A program made the translations under genes and the position numbers. Below the pieces are notes generated by a model, which saw nothing but the letters and a program-made list of their open reading frames with translations, was not told where the DNA came from and ran no database searches. A DNA stretch of 54,277 bases from Sulfidibacterium sp964588415 (lineage in GTDB: Bacteria > Bacteroidota > Bacteroidia > Bacteroidales > F082): assembly GCA_964588415.1 (NCBI GenBank), contig CAZPPK010000002.1, forward strand, positions 1-54,277. The letters are read 5' to 3'. Below, one piece after another: positions 1-8,137 of this stretch. Numbering within the stretch: position 1 is the stretch's first letter; the number at the start of each line of letters is the position of its first letter.

Positions 1-1
1 T

Positions 2-181
2 ATACGACATTGTTATGAAAAATTTTTAGGGTGTTGCATTGACGAAAACAGGACACTATTTTTTAAAACCTTCAGAAAAAGGCAGGGAAACCAAACCCAG
101 GCTCTGATATTGAGTGATAACGCATCGAAAATGGATTCAGATTGGTTCAAAATCAACCACATCGTTTCATCCTTTCAGTAA
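2..181 (+). CDS. possible 3' end of a gene entering from the left edge
   Basis: From base 2 one plus-strand frame stays open for 59 codons and ends at a TAA at 179-181. It has no start inside the window, so if real it is the C-terminal part of a protein cut by the edge. The translated tail is polar and basic (for example TFRKRQGNQTQ, then SDWFKINHIVSS). I do not recognise a family. A stop-free run of this size can occur by chance in AT-rich DNA, and codon use gives no strong support, so this is only a candidate. Confidence 0.25.
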   Translation: MRHCYEKFLGCCIDENRTLFFKTFRKRQGNQTQALILSDNASKMDSDWFKINHIVSSFQ

Positions 182-395
182 ATAGTTGCTAATCAGGCTT
201 AAGCAGCGCTGAAATTTTTTTCCGCTTCCTTTTGAAATCTAACAATTATACTTAATTTTGCAGCCTTGTTTTAAAAAGGTCTGGATTTGGAGTTAACTAA
301 TTACTCATCAAATTTTTAAAACCTGATAAATTAATGTTTAATCCGTTTCATGTGCACAAGAACCGGACGGTTGAGATGAAACACAAGTAATTTTT
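182..395 (+). promoter_or_regulatory. rpsA upstream region with a Bacteroidetes-type promoter
   Basis: TTTG at 231-234 and TAATTTTG at 253-260 (matching TANNTTTG) are 18 bases apart, close to the Bacteroidetes -33/-7 arrangement. Transcription would start near 266 and leave a leader of about 130 bases before the rpsA ATG at 396. The leader is A/T-rich and has no clear Shine-Dalgarno sequence, as is usual in this phylum. A long leader on rpsA could carry autoregulation by S1, but I see no defined structure that proves it. No gene is visible here. Confidence 0.5.
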
Positions 396-2417
396 ATGTC
401 AGAGAACGAAAAAAACATCGAAGAAACTTCTGAAGAAAAGGAAGTAAAAACCGATGTAACAAAAAACGAAACTCCGGAAACTCCCGTTGAAGAGAAGGTT
501 TCTGAAGAAGTTAAAAAAGATGCTCCCGTCGAAGCCAAAGAAGAAACCCCTGAAGTAGTAAAAGAAGAAGCAATTGAAGAGAAAAAGGAAGAAGTAGTTG
601 CTGAAGCTGAACCTGCTGGCGAACCCGCCAAAAAAGAAGAACCGGAAGAATTCGATTGGGATGCCGTAAGTAAAAAACAAGACAATTATTCTAGCGATGA
701 ACGGGCAAAATTAGAAGGCATTTATGGTCAGACTATGAGTTCCATCGTTGAGCATGAGGTGATCGAAGGAAATGTAGTTGCTATCAACGCACGTGAAGTG
801 GTTGTCAACATCGGCTACAAATCAGATGGTATCATTCCTTTCAACGAATTTCGCTATAATCCTAATTTAAAAATTGGTGATACAGTTGAAATTTATGTGG
901 AAAATCAGGAAGATGCCTCTGGTCAGATGATTCTTTCACACAAAAAAGCCCGTGTCCTGAAATCATGGGATCGCATCAATGAAGCTTTTGAAAAAGACGA
1001 AATTATCAACGGTTATGTTAAGAGCCGTACCAAAGGTGGTCTTATTGTTGATGTATTTGGGATTGAAGCTTTCCTTCCCGGTTCACAAATCGATGTGAAG
1101 CCCATTCGCGATTACGATGTCTTTGTTGACAAAACCATGGAATTCAAAGTGGTTAAAATCAACCACGAATATAAAAATGTTGTTGTTTCCCACAAAGCTT
1201 TGATTGAAGACGAACTGGAAGCCCAGAAAGTTGAGATTATTGCCAAACTGGAAAAAGGACAGGTTCTTGAAGGAACTGTTAAAAATATCACTTCCTACGG
1301 TGTATTTATAGATCTGGGTGGCGTTGACGGTTTGATTCATATTACCGACCTTTCCTGGGGACGCATCAATCATCCAGAAGAAGTTGTGGAACTCGACCAG
1401 AAACTTAAAGTGGTTATCCTCGACTTCGATGAAAACAAAAAACGTATTGCACTTGGTTTGAAACAACTTACTCCTCATCCTTGGGATTCACTGGATGCCG
1501 ATTTGAAAATTGGCGACAAAGTGAAAGGAAAAGTTGTTGTCCTCGCTGATTACGGTGCATTCATTGAAATTTCTTCAGGTGTTGAAGGTCTGATCCATGT
1601 TTCAGAAATGTCATGGTCACAGCATCTGAGAACAGCTCAGGATTTCTTGAAAGTTGGAGACGAAGTGGAAGCTGTTATTTTAACTCTGGATCGAGAAGAA
1701 AGAAAAATGTCTTTGGGAATGAAACAACTGATTCCTGATCCCTGGAAAGATATTCGCGATCGTTATCCTGTTGGTTCAAAACACACTGCAGTAGTTCGTA
1801 ACTTTACCAACTTTGGAATTTTTGTTGAAATTGAAGAAGGTGTTGACGGGTTGATTCATATCAGCGATCTTTCCTGGTCAAAGAAAATTAAACATCCTGC
1901 AGAATTCACCAAGATCGATGCAAAAATTGATGTGGTAGTTTTGGATGTGGATGAGGAAAATCGCCGTTTGAGTTTAGGCCACAAACAACTCGAAGAGAAT
2001 CCGTGGGATGTTTTCGAAACGGTATTTACACTGAATTCTGTTCACGAAGGTACTGTTGTGAATGTGATTGATAAAGGTGCTATTGTTGCTCTTCCATATG
2101 GCGTTGAAGGTTTCGTACCAAACCGTCACATGAAAAAAGAAGATGGTTCTACGATTGCAGCTGAAGAAAAACTTAATTTCAAAGTGATTGAATTCACGAA
2201 AGAAAGCAAGAAAATTGTTCTTTCGCACACAGAAACCTTTACAGAGCTTGAAAGCGCAAAAACTGCCAAGCCTAAAACTAAAGAAAAGAAATCTAACAAA
2301 CGCAACGTGGCTAACGTTAATGATGGCCTTGAAAAAACAACCTTGGGCGACCTTGATGTTTTGGCCAATCTGAAATCTGACCTTGAGAAAAAAGAAAAGG
2401 CAGAGAAAAAATCATAA
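396..2417 (+). CDS. rpsA: 30S ribosomal protein S1
   Basis: S1 binds mRNA on the 30S subunit and helps initiation. The 673-residue product has six S1 (OB-fold) repeats from about residue 120 to 615, recognisable by recurring GVxGLIHxSD/xLSW stretches, each followed by DxxxxRxSLGxKQL. Residues 1-86 are a Glu/Lys/Val/Pro-rich acidic extension with repeated ETPE/EEK patterns, likely disordered; about 60 residues after the last repeat are Lys-rich. The protein is over 100 residues longer than E. coli S1 (557). The ATG at 396 is the first in frame. The gene appears monocistronic: it has its own promoter candidate and is followed by a strong terminator. Confidence 0.97.
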   Translation: MSENEKNIEETSEEKEVKTDVTKNETPETPVEEKVSEEVKKDAPVEAKEETPEVVKEEAIEEKKEEVVAEAEPAGEPAKKEEPEEFDWDAVSKKQDNYSSDERAKLEGIYGQTMSSIVEHEVIEGNVVAINAREVVVNIGYKSDGIIPFNEFRYNPNLKIGDTVEIYVENQEDASGQMILSHKKARVLKSWDRINEAFEKDEIINGYVKSRTKGGLIVDVFGIEAFLPGSQIDVKPIRDYDVFVDKTMEFKVVKINHEYKNVVVSHKALIEDELEAQKVEIIAKLEKGQVLEGTVKNITSYGVFIDLGGVDGLIHITDLSWGRINHPEEVVELDQKLKVVILDFDENKKRIALGLKQLTPHPWDSLDADLKIGDKVKGKVVVLADYGAFIEISSGVEGLIHVSEMSWSQHLRTAQDFLKVGDEVEAVILTLDREERKMSLGMKQLIPDPWKDIRDRYPVGSKHTAVVRNFTNFGIFVEIEEGVDGLIHISDLSWSKKIKHPAEFTKIDAKIDVVVLDVDEENRRLSLGHKQLEENPWDVFETVFTLNSVHEGTVVNVIDKGAIVALPYGVEGFVPNRHMKKEDGSTIAAEEKLNFKVIEFTKESKKIVLSHTETFTELESAKTAKPKTKEKKSNKRNVANVNDGLEKTTLGDLDVLANLKSDLEKKEKAEKKS

Positions 2418-2430
2418 TGATTTATATTTT

Positions 2431-2493
2431 ATCAGGCTTCTGCCTGATTCTGGAATAAGAAATCCCTTCCCGTTTCGGGAGGGGATTTTTTTT
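2431..2493 (+). terminator. rho-independent terminator after rpsA, preceded by a second hairpin
   Basis: Bases 2461-2472 and 2476-2487 form a 12-bp stem (one G-U pair) closed by a TTT loop and followed by an uninterrupted T run to 2493, a textbook intrinsic terminator. Just upstream, 2431-2437 and 2442-2448 form another 7-bp stem (ATCAGGC/GCCTGAT) with a 4-base loop. The pair separates rpsA from rnz. Confidence 0.9.
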
Positions 2494-2500
2494 ATCTTTG
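2493..2500 (+). promoter_or_regulatory. candidate -7 box for rnz
   Basis: TATCTTTG matches TANNTTTG and begins at the last base of the T run of the rpsA terminator. Transcription would start around 2506, giving a leader of only about 10 bases before the rnz ATG at 2517. A good -33 TTTG is not evident, since the region is occupied by the terminator stem. Confidence 0.4.
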
Positions 2501-2516
2501 GACTAAACACAGTTTA

Positions 2517-3428
2517 ATGAAAGATTTCACAGTTAGTATTTTGGGCAATGGTTCTGCAGTACCCACTGCTTTCCAAAATCCCAGCAGTCAACTTATCAAA
2601 TATAAAAAGATCAGATTTCTTGTCGATTGTGGGGAAGGTACTCAGATGCAGTTTATCAAGTACGGTTTTTCCTACCGTTGTCTTTCTCATATTTTTATTA
2701 GCCATTTGCATGGCGATCATTATCTTGGATTGGTGGGACTGGTCTCCACTTTTCATCTTTACGGAAGAACGGCTCCACTACATATTTGCGGGCCTGCACC
2801 TTTGGAAACAACTATTCTACAGCAATTTTTGATTTCGGATACACATTTGCGATTTAAGCTTGTTTTTCATCATCTTGATGGAGAGCAATTACTTTACGAT
2901 GATTCGCATTTGCAGGTTTTTAGTTTTCCTTTAAAGCACAGTGTCCCAACCTGGGGATTTTTGTTTCGAGAGAAAGAAAACACGGAAAAAAGACTGGACA
3001 AAGATTTCGTTGCTCAATACAAACCAAAAATTGAGCAAATGGTAAAAATTAAGCAAGGTGCTGATTTCGTTTCCCCGGAAGGGAAGTTGTTCAAAAATAA
3101 GGATATCACATTGGATGGCCCGCCACCGAGATCGTTCGCTTATTGTTCAGATACACTATACGATGAAAGTATTGTTCCAAAAATTAAAGGTGTAAACTTA
3201 CTCTACCACGAAGCTACATTTGATAACGCAACAGAAGGAAAAGCCTTAGAAAAGATGCACTCAACTGCTGCCCAGGCAGCCACAATCGCTAAACTGGCAG
3301 AATCTAAACGCCTGCTAATAGGACACTTTTCTGCCAGGTTCTCCAATTTATCGCACTTATTGGAAGAGGCCTGCGAAGTCTTTCCGCAGACTGTGATCAG
3401 CGAGCAGGGTAAAACATACGAACTTTAA
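2517..3428 (+). CDS. rnz: ribonuclease Z (tRNA 3'-end processing)
   Basis: RNase Z is a zinc-dependent endonuclease of the metallo-beta-lactamase fold that trims the 3' trailer of tRNA precursors. The 303-residue product matches the short bacterial form. The metal-binding HxHxDH motif is at residues 63-68 (SHLHGDHYLG), the early GNGSAxP and VDCGEGTQ stretches are typical, and the later SD (YCSDTLYDES), HEATFD and GHFSARF motifs supply the remaining ligands. It lies between the rpsA terminator and a convergent gene. Confidence 0.95.
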   Translation: MKDFTVSILGNGSAVPTAFQNPSSQLIKYKKIRFLVDCGEGTQMQFIKYGFSYRCLSHIFISHLHGDHYLGLVGLVSTFHLYGRTAPLHICGPAPLETTILQQFLISDTHLRFKLVFHHLDGEQLLYDDSHLQVFSFPLKHSVPTWGFLFREKENTEKRLDKDFVAQYKPKIEQMVKIKQGADFVSPEGKLFKNKDITLDGPPPRSFAYCSDTLYDESIVPKIKGVNLLYHEATFDNATEGKALEKMHSTAAQAATIAKLAESKRLLIGHFSARFSNLSHLLEEACEVFPQTVISEQGKTYEL

Positions 3429-3462
3429 AAAGAATTCCGTTCAGAATTTATCTGCCGATGGT

Positions 3463-3993
3463 TTATTGTGCTTCAGATTCAGAAACCTTTTTGAGTCGCT
3501 TAAGCCCTTCTGATAATGTAGGTTGAGTTGAATTTTTGATGATTAGACCAAGCCATCTTCCGAAAGGATAATGAAGATTTAGAACCTGAAATTCCCATCT
3601 TACATTTGTCGTTGTAGAATCTCCGGTAAGAAACCATTGCTCATTGGCGCCCTGTTTACCTTCGAATAACAATACAGCTTCAACATAATGGAAAGGTTCG
3701 CTTTTCTGAATTACCAGTTTCCGCAATATAGTATCTCCTTTTATCCAAATTCTTTGGGCTCCAACTCCTTGCGAATGTTCAGGAATAGAATCGGGTGTAA
3801 TGGAATCGTTTTTGAAAGGATACCAAAGCTTTTGTTTGTGCAGATTGTTTATCTCATCAAAGACTACTTTTGCAGGTGCATTGATCTCTTCAGTTGCTGT
3901 GATAACCACATGGTTGGACAAGAAAAGCGGGAAAATCAATAATATACCAAAAATGACTGCTATAAGAATGATGGTGTTTTTGAGTAGGTTCAT
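3463..3993 (-). CDS. membrane-anchored SRPBCC (START/Bet v1-like) protein
   Basis: The 176-residue product begins with one hydrophobic segment (about residues 5-25). This is followed by a fold of the SRPBCC/polyketide-cyclase type, seen in the EEINAPAKVVFDEINNLH opening, the central WxxxGD-type strands and an amphipathic C-terminal helix (LSEGLKRLKKV). Such domains bind hydrophobic ligands in a deep cavity, and the ligand cannot be read from the sequence. It lies 28 bases after the MalY-type gene on the same strand, so co-transcription is likely. It is convergent with rnz with only 34 bases between. Confidence 0.75.
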   Translation of the reverse strand: MNLLKNTIILIAVIFGILLIFPLFLSNHVVITATEEINAPAKVVFDEINNLHKQKLWYPFKNDSITPDSIPEHSQGVGAQRIWIKGDTILRKLVIQKSEPFHYVEAVLLFEGKQGANEQWFLTGDSTTTNVRWEFQVLNLHYPFGRWLGLIIKNSTQPTLSEGLKRLKKVSESEAQ

Positions 3994-4021
3994 GGCTTTA
4001 GTTATTAAAATTCATTAACGG

Positions 4022-5194
4022 TCAACCGAAAACTTTTTTCAGGTTTTGGCATGCCATCTCAACGGTTTTCCTGGGTGCCGCCAGGTTCATTCTCTGGAAT
4101 CCTTGTCCTCCGTTGCCAAATATAGATCCAGGACTCAAGCCCAATTCTGCTTCAAAAATAAGTTTTTGCATAATTTCCTTATCAAAAAGGCCCATTCCAC
4201 TGAAATCAATCCAGGCAAGGTAAGTCGCCTCCATTTCAACAGCGCTAAGTTGCCGAAGTTCTGATTTCAGGAAGGAAGACAAATAATCGAAATTTCCTTT
4301 AATGTATTGCATAAGTTGGTTGACCCACTGAGCTCCATACTGATAAGCAGCCACAGATGCGACATATCCGAAAAGATTTCCTCTGGAAATATGAATCTGT
4401 TCTGAGAATTTCTTAAATTTTTCCCTGATTTCAGTATTTTGAATAATAATTGAAGAAGTGGCCAGTCCTGCAATGTTAAAGGTTTTGCTGGGGGCAATAC
4501 AGGTAACCGTTATGTTAGCTATCTCATCAGACAAAGTTGCTGTTGGAATATGACTGTATCCCGGAAGGATCAGATCGTTGTGAATTTCATCGGAAATAAT
4601 GATAACATGATTCCTAGCGCAGATATCTCCCAAAGTTTTTAGCTCTTCACGGCTCCAACATCTCCCAACAGGATTGTGAGGACTAGACAACAGGATCATT
4701 TTTGCCTGTTTGGCTTTTTTATCAAGATCGTCGAAATCTATCGTATACTTACCATTCCTGTAAAGAAGTTGGTTTTCAATCAGTTTTCTCCCATTTTGTT
4801 TTATGGAATCGGCAAAAGGAAAATAGACAGGTGTTTGAATAATGATCCCGTCACCTTTTTGGGTAAAAGCTTGAATGGCAAAGTTAACACCAGGCACTAC
4901 CCCGGGTGTAAAACTGATCCAATCCTTACGAATATCCCACGAATGCCTTGTTTTAAGCCAATTTACAATTGAATCAGAATAGGCTTTCGACATCACTGAA
5001 TAACCATAGATGGGATGCATTGCTCTTCCCACAACGGCATTAGTAATAAAATCAGGAGTTTTAAAATCCATGTCTGCCACCCACATCGGGATGACATCTT
5101 CTTTTCCGAAAGTTTTCTTTCTCAAATCATATTTCACACAATCGGTATGTCCTCTTGGGACGACTGTATCAAAATCGTATATAGTTTCTTTCAT
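4022..5194 (-). CDS. MalY/PatB-family PLP-dependent C-S lyase / aminotransferase
   Basis: This is a fold-type I pyridoxal-phosphate enzyme of 390 residues, the usual length. The opening (PMWVADMDFKTP) is diagnostic of the MalY/PatB cystathionine beta-lyase-like group. The SSPHNPVGRCW stretch (about 170-180), SDEIHNDL (201-208) and the PLP lysine in APSKTFNIAG (K237) are all present. The family cleaves cystathionine or cysteine conjugates to a thiol or homocysteine, pyruvate and ammonia. The exact substrate here is unknown. It is the middle gene of a minus-strand trio with 28-base gaps on both sides. Confidence 0.85.
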   Translation of the reverse strand: MKETIYDFDTVVPRGHTDCVKYDLRKKTFGKEDVIPMWVADMDFKTPDFITNAVVGRAMHPIYGYSVMSKAYSDSIVNWLKTRHSWDIRKDWISFTPGVVPGVNFAIQAFTQKGDGIIIQTPVYFPFADSIKQNGRKLIENQLLYRNGKYTIDFDDLDKKAKQAKMILLSSPHNPVGRCWSREELKTLGDICARNHVIIISDEIHNDLILPGYSHIPTATLSDEIANITVTCIAPSKTFNIAGLATSSIIIQNTEIREKFKKFSEQIHISRGNLFGYVASVAAYQYGAQWVNQLMQYIKGNFDYLSSFLKSELRQLSAVEMEATYLAWIDFSGMGLFDKEIMQKLIFEAELGLSPGSIFGNGGQGFQRMNLAAPRKTVEMACQNLKKVFG

Positions 5195-5222
5195 AAAATT
5201 ATCAAGATAATAAGACAGTAGC

Positions 5223-6128
5223 TTACGACAAAATGTGCAACAAGAACTTCATTTTATTAATTAATTTTTCAATTACCGAGAGATGCGCCTCAGGCAATGG
5301 ACCGGCGAAATCATCCCCACGTCTCAGGAAGTTTTCAACAAAACTCCGCGAAGTCATTCCGTATTTCTGAAGGAATCTATTTTTCCCTTTATTTTTTTTC
5401 ACTCTTTTGGTGGATCTTGAACCAAAATGATAAACACGGCTTGCACTAACTCCTTTAAAATACCGTACTCCAGCCTGCCATAACTTCATAGAAAGATCAG
5501 GATCGGAATACATTCCCGGAGAAAACTCCGTACTCATTCCACCTACAATATCCCAAAGAGTAATAGGAATAAGCTGTGGAGGCCATGTACTTCCGGACCA
5601 ATCCTCCTTCTGAAAATCCCTGAACGTAGCCAACAACTCCTTTTCTTTGAAAACTTCCAGCGAATCTCCATAATCCCCTACAATGGCACAGGGGTTTTTT
5701 GTATCATGCGGTTCAATCATAGTGGAAGAAAGCATAAATTCGCTGTGTGGCAGACTTTCAATTTCATCAAGAAATACTTGGTCCCAAGCAGGAAGCAAAT
5801 ACATGTCATCATTAATGTAAACAATGTAATCTGTTTCAATGATAGGACGGCAGACATTTAACCCATAACAAATTCCAAGGTTCTTCCCAGAAAACACATA
5901 ATCAATTTCCGGCTGCGATTGAAGCCAGTCCAGGGTACCATCCTTTCCTTCATTAACCACTACAATAATCTGATGTCTGAATTCTGAGTTTTGTTGAATG
6001 CTTCTGATACAGAGTTTTAAGTAGGGGAGATTGTTCCAGCTGGGAATGAGAAGAGAAAAGATTTTATCTTTAATCTGAGATCGCTTTACCAGGTTTATAT
6101 CACTTAGGTTAATCGTGGTTTCAGGCAT
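5223..6128 (-). CDS. family 2 glycosyltransferase
   Basis: The 301-residue GT-A enzyme has a SLLIPSWNNLPYLKLCI opening (about residues 26-42), a NEGKDGT stretch for nucleotide binding and an INDDMYL metal-binding DxD-like motif. It also has a GGMSTEFSPGMYSDPDLSMKL acceptor-side stretch. It is soluble apart from a weakly hydrophobic C-terminus. It is first in the minus-strand trio with the MalY-type lyase and SRPBCC gene. No sugar or acceptor can be assigned, and its distance from the large polysaccharide locus argues for a separate role. Confidence 0.85.
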   Translation of the reverse strand: MPETTINLSDINLVKRSQIKDKIFSLLIPSWNNLPYLKLCIRSIQQNSEFRHQIIVVVNEGKDGTLDWLQSQPEIDYVFSGKNLGICYGLNVCRPIIETDYIVYINDDMYLLPAWDQVFLDEIESLPHSEFMLSSTMIEPHDTKNPCAIVGDYGDSLEVFKEKELLATFRDFQKEDWSGSTWPPQLIPITLWDIVGGMSTEFSPGMYSDPDLSMKLWQAGVRYFKGVSASRVYHFGSRSTKRVKKNKGKNRFLQKYGMTSRSFVENFLRRGDDFAGPLPEAHLSVIEKLINKMKFLLHILS

Positions 6129-6147
6129 AATGAAAATCTTTTGCGGT

Positions 6148-6155
6148 CAAATGTA
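6148..6155 (-). promoter_or_regulatory. candidate -7 box for the 6128 glycosyltransferase
   Basis: On the minus strand this reads TACATTTG (TANNTTTG). It would place the transcript start about 13 bases before the ATG at 6128. No convincing -33 TTTG is found at the usual distance, so support is moderate. It lies back to back with the TetR-operon promoter. Confidence 0.35.
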
Positions 6156-6203
6156 CAAAAAGAACATTTGATTCGGTAAAACGTTTTTCCCAATAAAAAA
6201 TAT

Positions 6204-6234
6204 TTTGAATTTTACTCAGTATAATATATCTTTG
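6204..6234 (+). promoter_or_regulatory. promoter of the TetR/beta-oxidation operon
   Basis: TTTG at 6204-6207 and TATCTTTG at 6227-6234 are 19 bases apart, an excellent match to the Bacteroidetes TTTG-N19-TANNTTTG pattern. The start would be near 6240, just upstream of the TetR ATG at 6266. Two copies of GTTAAAT (6241-6247 and 6261-6267) lie between promoter and start codon and could be contact sites for the regulator, but they are direct rather than inverted. Confidence 0.6.
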
Positions 6235-6265
6235 TTCATAGTTAAATAATATTACTCTTGGTTAA

Positions 6266-6916
6266 ATGAAGAAAAATATAAGTATATCGACTCTCAGGTT
6301 GCAAAAGGAAAAAGAATCCCGCCGTCATTCGATTTTAATGGCCGCCAAACAGGTATTTTTTGAAGTAGGTTATGTCAAAGCAACCATGGATACAATTGCA
6401 AAGCATGCCGAAATCACAAAGCCTACGGTGTATCAGTATTTTAAAGGTAAGGATGAATTGTTCTTTTCATTGATGATTCCCATAATCGACCTGGTTAAGG
6501 AAAGTTTGATTGAGATTAAAACAGGGGTTATTGACAATAAAATCGTCTCAACAGAAATGTTGTTTGATACAATTTATAATCAGCTATTTCATATCTATTC
6601 AGAGGATCCTGGTACATTCGAGATCATCATTATTTTTCAACATCAATTTCGCCTTATTATGGAACTCCGGGAAGAAAGGAGGTCAATAATCATTTCCAAA
6701 GTGAAGCTTTTTTATACCGAATTCAGGGAACTTATGGAGATTTCCATTCAAAAGGGATTAATTAAACCTGTCGATCTTTATCAAATTACCGACATGATAT
6801 GGATCAGTTTTACGGGAATCATTCAAATGAAAGAGTACAAGACCAATGCTGGTCAGCACATCAAAGATATGATGGAATTTTCTAAGCATGTAATTATCAA
6901 TTATTTAAAAGTATAA
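6266..6916 (+). CDS. TetR-family transcriptional regulator
   Basis: The 216-residue regulator has an N-terminal helix-turn-helix at about residues 20-65 (RHSILMAAKQVFFEVGYVKA, then TKPTVYQYFKGKDELF), typical of TetR. It has an alpha-helical ligand-binding C-terminal half ending in the pattern seen in FadR/AcrR-like repressors. It is the first gene of the operon, only 2 bases from the thiolase. It therefore very likely represses itself and the downstream fatty-acid genes and is released by an acyl-CoA. The ligand assignment is inferred from context. Confidence 0.88.
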   Translation: MKKNISISTLRLQKEKESRRHSILMAAKQVFFEVGYVKATMDTIAKHAEITKPTVYQYFKGKDELFFSLMIPIIDLVKESLIEIKTGVIDNKIVSTEMLFDTIYNQLFHIYSEDPGTFEIIIIFQHQFRLIMELREERRSIIISKVKLFYTEFRELMEISIQKGLIKPVDLYQITDMIWISFTGIIQMKEYKTNAGQHIKDMMEFSKHVIINYLKV

Positions 6917-6918
6917 CT

Positions 6919-8127
6919 ATGTCGAGAAAAGCAATTATTTATGATGCCATTAGAAGTCCCCGCGGCAGGGGCAAAAAAACAGGCGCTTTATACGAAGTAA
7001 CGCCAGTTCGCCTTTTAAGCTTTGTTTTGCGTGAATTGGAGCACAGGAATCATTTGGATACTTCACTTGTGGACGATGTGGTCATGGGTTGTGTCACGCC
7101 AATCGGGGAAGAAGGCGGTGATATTGCCCGCACGGCTGTGTTGTATGCCCAATGGCATGTAGATGTTCCCGGAATGCAATTGAACCGTTTTTGTGCTTCC
7201 GGTTTAGAGGCTGTAAATATTGCGGCGGCAAGAGTGGCTTCGGGATATGACGATTTGATTGTTGCAGGCGGTGTGGAAGTGATGTCTCGTGTGCCAATGG
7301 CTTCCGACGGAGGCGCCTGGTTCCTGGATCCCGATGTCAGCACCCAAACGGGTTTTGTCCCCCAGGGAATTAGTGCAGATTTGATTGCAACATTGGAAGG
7401 TTTTTCACGAAATGATCTCGACCAGCTTGCCCTTTTGTCGCAAACCCGGGCTGCACATGCTGCGAAGAAAGGCTTTTTTAAATCTGAAATTCCCATCTAT
7501 GATCAAAACGGGTTGCTAATTTTGGATCATGATGAGCACATCCGCCCGGAAACGACCCTTTCAGATCTTGCTGCCCTGAAGCCGGCTTTTGAAATTCCCG
7601 GAAATGTGGGCTTTGATGATGTTGCTTTGAGAAAATATCCCATGGTCTCCAAAATAAATCATGTACACACACCCGGAAATTCTTCCGGAATTGTTGATGG
7701 TGCTTCTGCCGTATTGGTCGGCTCAGAAGAAATGGGGAACCGGCTGGGATTAAAACCCCGGGCCCGTATTCGTTCCATAGGTTTAGTGGCTACCGAACCA
7801 ACCATCATGTTGATTGGCCCGGGACCGGCATCGCTCAAAGCCCTTAAAAAGGCAGGCATGACAGTCAACGATCTGGATTTAATTGAAATCAATGAAGCTT
7901 TTGCTGCTGTGGTACTGCGATTTCTAAAGGATTTGAAAATTAATGATATGGACCGTGTGAATGTCAACGGTGGGGCAATGGTCATGGGGCATCCGCTGGG
8001 TGCTACCGGGGCCATACTTTTGGGAACCGTTCTTGACGAACTCGAAAGAAGGGATAAAGAAACAGCTTTGATTTCACTTTGCGTAGGCGGAGGCATGGGT
8101 ATTGCAACCATTATTGAAAGAATTTAA
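6919..8127 (+). CDS. acetyl-CoA acyltransferase (thiolase, FadI/FadA type)
   Basis: Thiolase cleaves 3-ketoacyl-CoA with CoA to release acetyl- or propionyl-CoA, the last step of beta-oxidation. The 402-residue enzyme keeps the nucleophilic cysteine C92 (NRFCASGLEAV), the NEAFA motif, H358 (GGAMVMGHPLGATGA) and C388 (LCVGGGMG). It is followed after 10 bases by the bifunctional hydratase/dehydrogenase, the usual partner. With the racemase downstream, a propionyl-CoA-releasing cycle on 2-methyl acyl chains is plausible. Confidence 0.93.
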   Translation: MSRKAIIYDAIRSPRGRGKKTGALYEVTPVRLLSFVLRELEHRNHLDTSLVDDVVMGCVTPIGEEGGDIARTAVLYAQWHVDVPGMQLNRFCASGLEAVNIAAARVASGYDDLIVAGGVEVMSRVPMASDGGAWFLDPDVSTQTGFVPQGISADLIATLEGFSRNDLDQLALLSQTRAAHAAKKGFFKSEIPIYDQNGLLILDHDEHIRPETTLSDLAALKPAFEIPGNVGFDDVALRKYPMVSKINHVHTPGNSSGIVDGASAVLVGSEEMGNRLGLKPRARIRSIGLVATEPTIMLIGPGPASLKALKKAGMTVNDLDLIEINEAFAAVVLRFLKDLKINDMDRVNVNGGAMVMGHPLGATGAILLGTVLDELERRDKETALISLCVGGGMGIATIIERI

Positions 8128-8137
8128 ATTTTGAAAT

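Noticed and set aside
338..685. Minus-strand Ser/Phe-rich reading frames opposite the start of rpsA
   Set aside because: They mirror the Glu/Lys-rich S1 extension in other frames and have no family features.
6241..6267. GTTAAAT direct repeats as the TetR operator
   Set aside because: TetR operators are normally inverted repeats; two 7-base direct copies in AT-rich DNA are weak evidence, so this is only mentioned with the promoter.
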